Positions 24,013-32,246 of a stretch of DNA of 64,000 bases are shown here, in pieces; the first letter of the stretch is position 1, and each line of letters opens with the position of its first letter. The stretch comes from Saccharospirillum sp. (GTDB lineage Bacteria; Pseudomonadota; Gammaproteobacteria; Pseudomonadales; Natronospirillaceae), in NCBI GenBank assembly GCA_022565595.1, contig JAIUML010000001.1, forward strand, positions 186,001 through 250,000. Direction: 5' to 3'. The position numbers were made by a program, and so were the translations under genes. The notes under the pieces are model-generated. The model saw nothing but the letters and a program-made list of their open reading frames with translations. It searched no databases and was not told where the DNA came from.

Positions 24013-25854
24013 TCAGAACACGATGTTCAACATCACCATCGAGACCACAATAAACAGTGCGGTCATGCCCAATCCGGCTTTCATGAAGTCTTTTACCCTG
24101 TAACCACCGGGTCCCATAATCAAGGCATTGACCTGATGAGTGGGGATCAGGAAGGAGTTGGAAGTGGCTATGGCGGCTGTCAGGGCGAAGACTCTCGGGT
24201 CTGCATCCATCCCAGTGGCCTGAGCGGCGATGGCGATGTTGATCGCCAATGGCACCAACAGCACCGTTGCACCGACGTTGGACATGACCAGGGTGAAGAA
24301 GGTGGCCAGAATGGCGATGGCTGCTTGTAGTACCCAGGGTGAGACGTCGCCGAGAATGTCGAGAGTGTTCTGCGCGATCCATGCGGCGGTACCGGTTTGC
24401 TCTACGGCGGCGCCCAGCGGTATCAAACTGGCGAGCAGGAAGACGGTTTTCCAACTGACGGCGTTGTAGGCTTCGTCCATGGTCAATACGCCAGTGAGGA
24501 CCATACCGAGTGCGCCGGTCAGCAAGGCAACGGACAAGCGCAGGTCGGTAAACAGCACCAGACCCAGAGCGATAGCAAACATCACCACTGCCATCTGTAC
24601 CTTTTGAGGGCGCAGCTCTTCTTTCGGGTATTCGGAAGTAATGACGACGAAGTCCCGGTTTTTTTCCAACTGCATTAAAGAATCCCACCGACAGTGTGAG
24701 ACCAGAACATCGCCGGATTTCAAAGGCCGTTCGCGCAGGTTGTCTTCAACCGTTTCACCGCCATGGTGGATGCCGAGTACAGATAGACCATAGGTTTTGC
24801 GCATGGCGATTTCACGTACGGTCTTGCCGATCAGGTTGGATCGGGGCGGCAAAACGAGTTCCGCCACACCGGACTTGGTCGGCGAAAGCACATCAGCAAA
24901 AACGTCGAGTTGATCGAACAGTTCAAAGCCGGGCTCGGCGGCGACTTTTTCTACGGCTTCTCTTCGACCCAACAAGGCCAGTCGCGACCCAGGCTCGATG
25001 GTCAAGCCCCCCCAGGGTCCGACTCTGAGCTCGCTTTTCATGAAACTGGCGATCACCACAACACCATAGGCCTGTTCGAGTGCCAATAATGTCTGCCCGA
25101 CCAGTGGATCTTTGGGTTCGATGCGAAATTCTCGAATAATGAAGTTCATACCGTAAACGCGGTGGTAATAGTCCACTACGCTTTCTGCATCGCTATGGTT
25201 GGGTAACGAGGTGGGCAGAATAAAACGGCCAAAGAAGACGAAATACAGTATGCCTGCAGTCATGAGTGCCAGGCCGATCGGAGTGACGTCGAACAGGTCG
25301 AAGGTTTCCATGCCTTCGGGCAACAGGTCGTTGAGCAGGATGAGTGGGCTGGAACCCACCATGGTGATGGTGCCACCCAGAATACAGCAGAAGCCCATGG
25401 GCATCAGCAAGCGGGATTTGGGCAAACCGGTGCGAGCAGAGATGCGTGAGACGACAGGTATGTACAAGGCTGCCGCGCCAACGTTCTGCATGAAGCTGGA
25501 GATCAGGCCAGACGAGCCTGAAACCAGAGGAATAATGCGCGCTTCCGTGCGACCCCCAAAGCGAATGATCAGACTCGCCAGCCGGCTCATGACGCCGGTT
25601 TTATCCAGCCCGGTGCCAATAATCATCACGGCAATAATCGACATGACGGCGTTACTGGCAAAGCCATTGAGCAGGGTATCCGGGTCAGCAAGATCACTGA
25701 GCGCCGGTACCATACTGAGCAGCCCCAACATCACCATAATAGCAATGGCGGCTACGTCTATGCGGACAATTTCCGATACAAAGAGAAAGATGGTAAACGC
25801 CAGTATGGCGAGTACGACCATCATTTGGGGTGTCAGTGTGATGATTTCGCTCAC
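24013..25854 (-). CDS. SLC13/DASS-type permease with TrkA-C domains
   Basis: A 613-residue membrane protein of the CitT/ArsB/SLC13 superfamily. Two blocks of about five or six transmembrane segments flank a cytoplasmic insert of about 200 residues (roughly 205-405). The insert contains two RCK-C/TrkA-C domains, one with LVGQTLLALEQAYGVVVIASFM and one with IGKTVREIAMRKTYGLSVLGI. Substrate-region motifs such as GGTITMVGSSP and SNVGATVLLVPLAI are visible. Relatives with this architecture include Na+/sulfate and dicarboxylate transporters. It begins 12 bp after soeC, so it is probably in the soe operon. Sulfate, sulfite or a sulfonated acid is a reasonable substrate guess, but not shown. Confidence 0.85.
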   Translation of the reverse strand: MSEIITLTPQMMVVLAILAFTIFLFVSEIVRIDVAAIAIMVMLGLLSMVPALSDLADPDTLLNGFASNAVMSIIAVMIIGTGLDKTGVMSRLASLIIRFGGRTEARIIPLVSGSSGLISSFMQNVGAAALYIPVVSRISARTGLPKSRLLMPMGFCCILGGTITMVGSSPLILLNDLLPEGMETFDLFDVTPIGLALMTAGILYFVFFGRFILPTSLPNHSDAESVVDYYHRVYGMNFIIREFRIEPKDPLVGQTLLALEQAYGVVVIASFMKSELRVGPWGGLTIEPGSRLALLGRREAVEKVAAEPGFELFDQLDVFADVLSPTKSGVAELVLPPRSNLIGKTVREIAMRKTYGLSVLGIHHGGETVEDNLRERPLKSGDVLVSHCRWDSLMQLEKNRDFVVITSEYPKEELRPQKVQMAVVMFAIALGLVLFTDLRLSVALLTGALGMVLTGVLTMDEAYNAVSWKTVFLLASLIPLGAAVEQTGTAAWIAQNTLDILGDVSPWVLQAAIAILATFFTLVMSNVGATVLLVPLAINIAIAAQATGMDADPRVFALTAAIATSNSFLIPTHQVNALIMGPGGYRVKDFMKAGLGMTALFIVVSMVMLNIVF

Positions 25855-25866
25855 CGGGGTTCCTGT

Positions 25867-26802
25867 TTATTGGCCGTAAAATACATTCACGACGTGCCTG
25901 GCTTCCACAAAAAATAACCAACGCTCAATGGCCAAGCCACCGAGCAATAATAGAACAGCCAGCGCTGTTAACACCATCATGGATGTTTGCAGCACTATCA
26001 ACATCAGTATTGCTGGAATCACAAAACCCGCAAGGTAAACCACCCAGCGCATTTGCTTCACAGTTTGTGCCGGCACCTGGTTGCTGAATTCCTTGTTCAG
26101 AAAGCTGCGACTGCTCTGGCCAGATTCGAGAATCTTGATCTTCGCTCGGGTGATGCCCATGGCCGTGTTGAGTGTGGGCCCCTGGGGTTTCCCTATCCAG
26201 ATGTAGTAGAGCAGTTTGGCAAGGCCTGCGATGACCAACAATACCAGCGCCAATCCTGAAAGCACGTTGAGCTCTATCCCTTGAATGGCTGCAATCAATG
26301 TCAGGATAACGGTACCAGAGCTGATGGCCAGCAATAAATAGTTCGCTGGCACCAACGCACTGTTCCACTGGGGGATAGTACGAAGGCTGGCGTAGATCAT
26401 TCCTGTGCAGAAAACGGTGGCCAGGGCCAACAGACCTGTGAGGATGCCGAACAGCACACCCCACCATGCCAGGCTGCCCGTGTCTCGGGCCAGCCATAGG
26501 CTGATCAGGTACACCAGTACCGTAGGGTAGAACAGCACCGCAAAGACGCCCTCACGCGACAACCAGGAAGAGCGAAACCGGAAGAAGGCGCGCCAGGCAT
26601 TTTTCGGGTTGGCGAGGTGGGCGGTGGATGACAGCAAGCCGATGGTGGCCAGCACCGAGCCGATAAGGATGGCCACCAGCGTATGGCCGGGGCCCATGCC
26701 GGGAACCCAACCCATCAGCGATAAAGCAACGGCCATCAAGATCAGCCCAAAACCCGCACCCGAGGATACGGTGAATAGAATAACCGATACTGCAGGATGC
26801 AT
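25867..26802 (-). CDS. soeC: Membrane anchor subunit of sulfite dehydrogenase (SoeC/DmsC type)
   Basis: A 311-residue integral membrane protein of the DmsC family with about eight hydrophobic segments. Characteristic pieces are STAHLANPKNAWRAFFRFRS and SWLSREGVFAVLFYP, a cytoplasmic or periplasmic signature of DmsC subunits, and FCTGMIYASLRTIPQW. It anchors the catalytic and iron-sulfur subunits and passes electrons to the quinone pool. It follows soeB by 49 bp and is followed closely by the SLC13 permease. Assignment to SoeC rather than DmsC rests on the partner subunits. Confidence 0.82.
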   Translation of the reverse strand: MHPAVSVILFTVSSGAGFGLILMAVALSLMGWVPGMGPGHTLVAILIGSVLATIGLLSSTAHLANPKNAWRAFFRFRSSWLSREGVFAVLFYPTVLVYLISLWLARDTGSLAWWGVLFGILTGLLALATVFCTGMIYASLRTIPQWNSALVPANYLLLAISSGTVILTLIAAIQGIELNVLSGLALVLLVIAGLAKLLYYIWIGKPQGPTLNTAMGITRAKIKILESGQSSRSFLNKEFSNQVPAQTVKQMRWVVYLAGFVIPAILMLIVLQTSMMVLTALAVLLLLGGLAIERWLFFVEARHVVNVFYGQ

Positions 26803-26851
26803 GTTCAGAAACCTCCTCTGACAACGAAAACGAAAACCAGGGCACTACAGT

Positions 26852-27550
26852 TCATCGCACCACCACCTTGTTCAGCCATTTCTTGAAGCGATCGGTCAGT
26901 GGTTCCAGTTGTCCGCCGTTATGAGTTGGAGCATTGGGTTTGGGCCGAGGCGGTAAATAATGGTTGACCGGGTTGTAACCCAGCTCGGGCATGGATTGCA
27001 GGCCGTTACGCTCACGCACCAGCACACTGACATTGGAATCCGGATCGTCGAAGTCGCCGAAGTGCCGCGCCTTTGATGGGCAAGTAAGCACACAAGCGGG
27101 TTGACGCTCGGCTTCTGGCAGTTCGGTGTCGTAGATACGGTCGACACAGAGGGTGCACTTTTTCATGGTGCCGGAGGCCTGGTCGAGTTCGCGCGCGCCA
27201 TAAGGGCAGGCCCAGGAGCAGAGATTACAGCCCATGCATTTGTCCTGATCGACCAGAACGATGCCGTCTTCCTCGCGTTTGTAGGAGGCTCCGGTGGGGC
27301 ATACGGTCACGCACTCAGCTGTTTCGCAATGCATGCATGACATGGGCATGTTGACGGTTTTGTTGTTCGGGTACTCGTCAACCTCGTAACTGCGCACCCG
27401 GTTAAAAGCGACGCCATTGGGCTCTTTGCCGTAGGGTTCGTAGTCGGTCAGGGCACCCAGGGTGCCGGATGTGTTCCACTGTTTGCACGACACCACACAG
27501 GCATGACAGCCAACGCAGGTGTCCATATCAATCACAAGTCCCAGTTTCAT
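26852..27550 (-). CDS. soeB: Iron-sulfur subunit of sulfite dehydrogenase (SoeB type)
   Basis: A 232-residue ferredoxin-like electron-transfer subunit with four cysteine clusters for four [4Fe-4S] centres: CVGCHACVVSCK, CMHCETAECVTVCP, CMGCNLCSWACPYG and CTLCVDRIYDTEL with CVLTCP. The segment PACVLTCPSKARHFGDFDDP followed by MPELGYNPVNHYLPPRP matches my memory of SoeB and helps separate it from DmsB and TtrB. No signal peptide, consistent with a cytoplasmic location. Its start overlaps the soeA stop (ATGA, 27547-27550). Confidence 0.87.
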   Translation of the reverse strand: MKLGLVIDMDTCVGCHACVVSCKQWNTSGTLGALTDYEPYGKEPNGVAFNRVRSYEVDEYPNNKTVNMPMSCMHCETAECVTVCPTGASYKREEDGIVLVDQDKCMGCNLCSWACPYGARELDQASGTMKKCTLCVDRIYDTELPEAERQPACVLTCPSKARHFGDFDDPDSNVSVLVRERNGLQSMPELGYNPVNHYLPPRPKPNAPTHNGGQLEPLTDRFKKWLNKVVVR

Positions 27551-30513
27551 AGTGACTTCCTCTTGATGATGTCCATCAGGGAGCGTTTCAGACGCACGGG
27601 TTCATGCGTGCTGTAGCGCACCTGATCGGGGCTGGGTTGGGCGCCGGGCAGCGGTTTCATGGTGTCGAATTGAGGCCAACTGGTACCGGCTTCGTCGCTG
27701 CTGGCCGGAGTGATTTTCACCTTCAAGTCGTACCAGGCCGCCTGGCCGGTAATGGGGTCGGAGTTGGTCAAACGACGCTCGTGATCGTCGTTGCCATCCA
27801 TTTTCGGCAACAATTCAGAGATCAGGTGGTTCATCAGGAAACCTTTGCGCGCTTCCGGTGCGTCTTTATCGAGCCCCCAAGCGCCCGACTGCTTACCGAT
27901 GGCGTTCCAGGTCCAGACGGTATCAGGCTGGCAGCCCTCCATCAGCTTGACCTGTACGCGAACGCGGCCGTTGTGAGATTCCACCCACACCCAGCTCTCG
28001 TCAGCAATGCCGAGGCTTTCACCTTTCGCCCGGTTCATGAACAGGAAGTTCTGGGCGGTGATCTGCCGCAGCCAGTTGTTCTGTGAATCCCAGGAGTGGT
28101 ACATGTGCATCGGCCGCTGGTTGATGGCATGGAAGGGGTATTCCTGCGGATCAACGCGCTGTTCTTCGAGCGGCAAATAATAATGCGGCAACGGGTCGAA
28201 GTATTGCACCAGCCGTTCCTTGTCGATGTCGTCGGGTGGCAAGGGGCCGTCATAGAGGCCCTGACCAGCGAGACGAAACTTCTGCAACACTTCGGAGTAA
28301 AGCTCCATGATGATCGGTGCATCACTGGGGTTGAAGCCGACTTCTTTGGCCCAGGCCAAATAGTCTCTATTCACATGGCGATAAAAACGCATGTGTTCCG
28401 GCAAGTGATGCTGGAAAAAGCCCTGGTTCTCGATGTACTTGTCCCACTGCTTTTCGTTTGGCTCACCGCGCATGGACTTTTCGCCCTCTTTGCCACGCCA
28501 GCCAGCTAAAAAGCCGATACCCGGTGCTTTTTCCCAGCGCGCAATAAAATCGGTGTAGCCGCTGAATTTGGGCTTGCCGTCATCATCAACAAAAGCAGGA
28601 AAGCCCAGCCGACCGGCCAGGTCGACCATGACTTCTTGCCAGGCACGCACATCACGATCGGGTTTCAGCACCGGTGAGCGAATGGCATCGCAAGCGGAAT
28701 CCGGCTCGGATATTGGTCGGTCGAGCATGGAGATGGTGTCATAGCGCTCGAGGTAGGTGGTATCGGGCAGCACCAGATCGGCAAAGTTGACGGTCTCGGA
28801 ATGGAAGGCATCAACCACCACCAGAAAGGGCAACTTGTATTCGCCGCTCTCGTCCTTCTCGCGCAGCATATCGCGCACCTGAGAGGTATTCATGGTCGAG
28901 TTCCACGCCATATTGGCCATGAACAGAATCAGGGTATCAATGGGGTAAGGGTCACCATTGACAGCGTTGGTGATGACCATGTGCATCAGGCCATGGTTGG
29001 CAATGGGTGCCTCCCAGGAATAGGCCTTGTCAATGCGCATGGGCTTGCCCTGGTCGTCCACCACCAGGTCTTCGGGGGAGGTCGGAAAGCCAAGCGGCGG
29101 AGACTTGAGCGGCGTGTTGGGCGCCATCTCTTTGGCCGGTTTAATCGGTGGCGGTGTATGGCGTGGGAAAGGTGCCTTGGCCCGATGGCCGCCGGGAACA
29201 TCAATGGTGCCTAAAAGTACCTGAAGCAGGTGCAGGGCACGGCATGTCTGGAAGCCGTTGGAGTGTGCCGAAATCCCCCTCATGGCATGCATGGACACCG
29301 GCCGGCCGATGAACTTGTCGTGCTTGCGCCCGGCCCAGTCGGTCCACTCACATTCGATCTCAATGGTTTCCTTGAAGGCAACATGCGCCATTTCCAGCGC
29401 CAGCCGTTCAATGGTGTCTGCGTCCAGGCCGCAGACCTCGGCCGCTTTTTCCGGAGCGTAGCGCTCATCCAGATACTGCTCGGCAATCAGCGTCATAACG
29501 GTTTTGGTCTGGCGACCGTCCGGCAGGCTGTATTCACCGAACATGGAGGCCTCTGCGCCCGGAGCCATGCCGTTGGTGGGTGCGTTTTTGCCTTGATCCC
29601 AGACCAGAGGGTTACCCTCTTCGTCGCGAGCAATCAGCCCATCGTCTGAGTGGCCCGGATGGTTGATCACCAGGAAGGGCGCGTTGGTGTAGCGTCCGAG
29701 AAAGCCCCAGTCGATCAGGTCGCGCGACAGCAGCACATGACACATGGACAGAGCCAGCATGGCATCGGTACCGGGTTTGATCGGTACCCACTCATCGGCC
29801 ACGGCCTGATAACCCGTGCGCACCGGGTTCACGGCCACGAACTTGGCGCCGCGCTTTTTGATTTTTTCGATACCGAGCTTGATCGGATTGGAAGCATGGT
29901 CTTCCGCGACGCCCCAGAGCATGAAGTATTTGGTGCGTTCCCAATCCGGGTCACCGAATTCCCAGAACGACTGGCCGATAGAGTAGAGACCTGCAGCCGC
30001 CATATTCACGGAACAGAAACCACCATGAGCCGCCCAGTTGATGGTACCGAACTGTTGCGCCCAGAGGCCGGTCAGTGCCTGCATCTGATCGCGCCCGGTG
30101 AAGAAGGCCAGTTTTTTCGGGTCGGTTTCGCGGATATGGCGCAAACGCTCGGTCAGCATGGCCAGGGCGTCGTCCCATTCGACTTCTTCAAATTCGCCTG
30201 CACCGCGTTCTGTGCCGGCTTTACGCATCAGGGGTTTGCGCAATTTGGCAGGAGAATTCTGCTTCATGATGCCGGCATTACCCTTGGCGCACAGCACCCC
30301 CTGGTTTACGGGGTGATTGGGGTTGCCTTTGATGAAACGGACCTGGTTGTTCTCGACCGTCACTTCGATGCCACAACGGCAGGCGCACATGTAGCAGGTG
30401 GTGTAGTGCTTCTCCTGTTTACTGTGGTCCTCGAAGGCGGGCATGGTTTCGGCGACAGCCGCCATGGCACTGGCGCTGGCAGATGCGCCCGGCCGGGTCT
30501 TGCGATTTGACAT
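27547..30513 (-). CDS. soeA: Molybdopterin catalytic subunit of sulfite dehydrogenase (SoeA type)
   Basis: A 988-residue member of the DMSO-reductase molybdoenzyme family. The N-terminal [4Fe-4S] motif has Cys40, Cys43, Cys47 and Cys75 (CYMCACRCG ... LCAKG). Cys167 in GGFCSVN is the likely molybdenum ligand. The ATG at 30513 has GAGGAG upstream; an upstream TTG gives only seven more residues. There is no twin-arginine signal, so the enzyme should face the cytoplasm. This is a property of SoeABC and unlike periplasmic DmsA, PsrA or TtrA. SoeABC oxidises sulfite to sulfate and donates electrons to quinone. It is the first gene of soeABC-permease. A related tetrathionate- or polysulfide-type enzyme is the main alternative. 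Confidence 0.85.
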   Translation of the reverse strand: MSNRKTRPGASASASAMAAVAETMPAFEDHSKQEKHYTTCYMCACRCGIEVTVENNQVRFIKGNPNHPVNQGVLCAKGNAGIMKQNSPAKLRKPLMRKAGTERGAGEFEEVEWDDALAMLTERLRHIRETDPKKLAFFTGRDQMQALTGLWAQQFGTINWAAHGGFCSVNMAAAGLYSIGQSFWEFGDPDWERTKYFMLWGVAEDHASNPIKLGIEKIKKRGAKFVAVNPVRTGYQAVADEWVPIKPGTDAMLALSMCHVLLSRDLIDWGFLGRYTNAPFLVINHPGHSDDGLIARDEEGNPLVWDQGKNAPTNGMAPGAEASMFGEYSLPDGRQTKTVMTLIAEQYLDERYAPEKAAEVCGLDADTIERLALEMAHVAFKETIEIECEWTDWAGRKHDKFIGRPVSMHAMRGISAHSNGFQTCRALHLLQVLLGTIDVPGGHRAKAPFPRHTPPPIKPAKEMAPNTPLKSPPLGFPTSPEDLVVDDQGKPMRIDKAYSWEAPIANHGLMHMVITNAVNGDPYPIDTLILFMANMAWNSTMNTSQVRDMLREKDESGEYKLPFLVVVDAFHSETVNFADLVLPDTTYLERYDTISMLDRPISEPDSACDAIRSPVLKPDRDVRAWQEVMVDLAGRLGFPAFVDDDGKPKFSGYTDFIARWEKAPGIGFLAGWRGKEGEKSMRGEPNEKQWDKYIENQGFFQHHLPEHMRFYRHVNRDYLAWAKEVGFNPSDAPIIMELYSEVLQKFRLAGQGLYDGPLPPDDIDKERLVQYFDPLPHYYLPLEEQRVDPQEYPFHAINQRPMHMYHSWDSQNNWLRQITAQNFLFMNRAKGESLGIADESWVWVESHNGRVRVQVKLMEGCQPDTVWTWNAIGKQSGAWGLDKDAPEARKGFLMNHLISELLPKMDGNDDHERRLTNSDPITGQAAWYDLKVKITPASSDEAGTSWPQFDTMKPLPGAQPSPDQVRYSTHEPVRLKRSLMDIIKRKSL

Positions 30514-30784
30514 GGTGCGGTGCTCCTCGGTCAAAAGGCCGATTTATGGTTGTTGTGCAGAGCGCTTTATATCTATTCGGCCTAACCTTATATTAAATTA
30601 ATCTAATACGTCAAGAATGAAGGTAGTCGCTCTTTGAAAATCGTCAAGTACAGTTTCCCGGGCGCTGATGCAAATGGAGGGACTTTAATAACCAAAGCTT
30701 CTAATATAGAAATTATTCATTCCTTCCGATTGATCCATCAATTCCTATACTGACCTCAATGATCCACATTGCGAGGAAGGTCCC

Positions 30785-30958
30785 ATGTCCGTACAACAGG
30801 TGCAGCACAGCGATTATCAACAACTGGCATCCCGTATTGCCGAGTTGAGCAAAACGCTTGAGGCCATGGAGTCCCGGATGCATAAGCCAGTTGCCAGGAA
30901 AACCCCGGCTAGCCCAAATGCGGTTGTCGAAACCCCGCTGGCCATTGCCGCCGGCTAG
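30785..30958 (+). CDS. Free-standing 57-residue small protein
   Basis: An ATG at 30785 preceded by GAGGAAGG opens a 57-codon frame that ends at TAG (30956-30958). The protein starts MSVQQVQHSDYQQLASRIAE and has an amphipathic helix at about residues 11-33 (LASRIAELSKTLEAMESRMH), then a proline-alanine-rich tail. A strong intrinsic terminator follows 20 bp after the stop. Ribosome-binding site, start and terminator together make a real small gene likely. I do not recognise the family. The helix pattern suggests a small coiled-coil or protein-binding role. Confidence 0.6.
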   Translation: MSVQQVQHSDYQQLASRIAELSKTLEAMESRMHKPVARKTPASPNAVVETPLAIAAG

Positions 30959-30977
30959 TACTTTAACTCCCTCCCTT

Positions 30978-31007
30978 CGGCCTCTTGCCTGCAGAGGCCG
31001 TTTTGTT
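30978..31007 (+). terminator. Rho-independent terminator of the small gene
   Basis: CGGCCTCT (30978-30985) pairs exactly with AGAGGCCG (30993-31000) around a 7-nt loop and is followed by TTTTGTT. This ends the transcript of the 57-codon gene. Confidence 0.85.
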
Positions 31008-31204
31008 CTGTCTTTCACCTTCTGACTTCTGGCCGCTTTTCTTTTCGTTTTCTTCACTGCACACTGGTCGAACAACACCCGAATAGGGATGCGGCTGGTT
31101 TTATGCCGGCTTTTTCATCCTTTTTTTGTTTATCCCGTATAAACTGGTCTTGTTCTGATTCCCCATGAAGGTCGAGGGGAAACTGTGATCAAGGGAGCCT
31201 GTGC

Positions 31205-32233
31205 ATGAACCTGAAACGGCCATCGCCCATCACTGACTCGCCATTGAGCCGAGCGCTGGTGACTCTGGCGGCCATTGTCATCATTCTGGCAGGAATGCGC
31301 TTTTCGCAGCCGATATTGGTGCCAATATTGCTGGCGGCGTTCCTGGCAGTGCTGACGTCACCGGCCGTCACCTGGATGGTGCGCCGCAAGGTACCGCTGG
31401 CCATCGCCATTGGCCTTGTGGTGACTCTGGTGTTCGCCTTCACCTACATATTGGGCAGCCTGGTGGTGTCTTCGGCGGAAGACATGATTCGATCCATACC
31501 AGACTATGAACGCCAAGTGGATGAGTGGCTTTTTTCCTTGCGTAATCAGTTTCCCTGGTTGGCAACCGATGTTCGCAGCAGCCTGCAGTCCATGGCGCCA
31601 CCCGATAACTTTATTGCCTTCGCGGGTCGCTTCTTTTCTGGTGTCGGCAGCATTCTGATCGCCAGCATTCTGATGATATTCATTCTGATCTTCATGCTCT
31701 ATGAAGGTCAGGGCCTGCGCTCCAAAATGCGCCGCGCTCTGGGTAACGATGACAGCGTCGACTATACCCGCCGCTTCACCAAGCTGGTTCAGCGTTACCT
31801 GCTGATCAAAACCCTGGTCAGTGCTTTGACGGGCCTGACCGTCTGGGCACTGATGACGGCCATTCAAGTGGATTTCCCGATCCTCTGGGGCACCTTTGCC
31901 TTTTTCATGAACTTTATTCCGAACATCGGCTCTTTGATCGCGGCGATACCCGCAGTCATTCTCGCCGGCATTCAGCAGGGCTTGCCGGGCTTTGTCATTT
32001 GCTCCGTCGGCTTTGGCGCGATCAACGCCATTATCGGCAACATTATGGAACCCAGGCTGATGGGGCGCTCCCTGGATCTCTCCACTCTGGTGGTGTTTCT
32101 GTCGTTGATTTTCTGGGGATGGATACTGGGGCCAGTCGGCACCCTGCTTGCTGTGCCGCTGACCGTTGTCGTCAAGATTGGCCTGGAGGTTTACCCGAAG
32201 AGCCGATGGATCGCCATTCTGTTAAGCGAGTAA
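31205..32233 (+). CDS. AI-2E family permease (PerM type)
   Basis: A 342-residue membrane protein with the AI-2E/PerM layout. Two to three N-terminal helices start at about residue 17 and are followed by a cytoplasmic or periplasmic insert (about 85-140, VVSSAEDMIRSIPDYERQVD). A C-terminal bundle then has TLVSALTGLTVW, FFMNFIPNIGSLIAAIPAV and NIMEPRLMGRSLDLS, with LVVFLSLIFWGWILGPVGTLLAVPL as the family signature. Members include putative autoinducer-2 exporters and Na+/H+ antiporters, so the substrate is uncertain. The start has GGGAG upstream. The gene is convergent with the ligase gene and separate from the small gene before it. Confidence 0.9.
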   Translation: MNLKRPSPITDSPLSRALVTLAAIVIILAGMRFSQPILVPILLAAFLAVLTSPAVTWMVRRKVPLAIAIGLVVTLVFAFTYILGSLVVSSAEDMIRSIPDYERQVDEWLFSLRNQFPWLATDVRSSLQSMAPPDNFIAFAGRFFSGVGSILIASILMIFILIFMLYEGQGLRSKMRRALGNDDSVDYTRRFTKLVQRYLLIKTLVSALTGLTVWALMTAIQVDFPILWGTFAFFMNFIPNIGSLIAAIPAVILAGIQQGLPGFVICSVGFGAINAIIGNIMEPRLMGRSLDLSTLVVFLSLIFWGWILGPVGTLLAVPLTVVVKIGLEVYPKSRWIAILLSE

Positions 32234-32246
32234 GATCGTTGCGCTA

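Noticed and set aside
25867-30513. Reading the operon as dmsABC or a tetrathionate/polysulfide reductase
   Set aside because: There is no twin-arginine signal, the Mo ligand looks like Cys, and the iron-sulfur subunit C-terminus is SoeB-like. Kept as an alternative only.
30713-31078. Minus-strand frame of 121 codons after the soe promoter
   Set aside because: It overlaps the 57-codon gene and its terminator on the other strand and has no ribosome-binding site.
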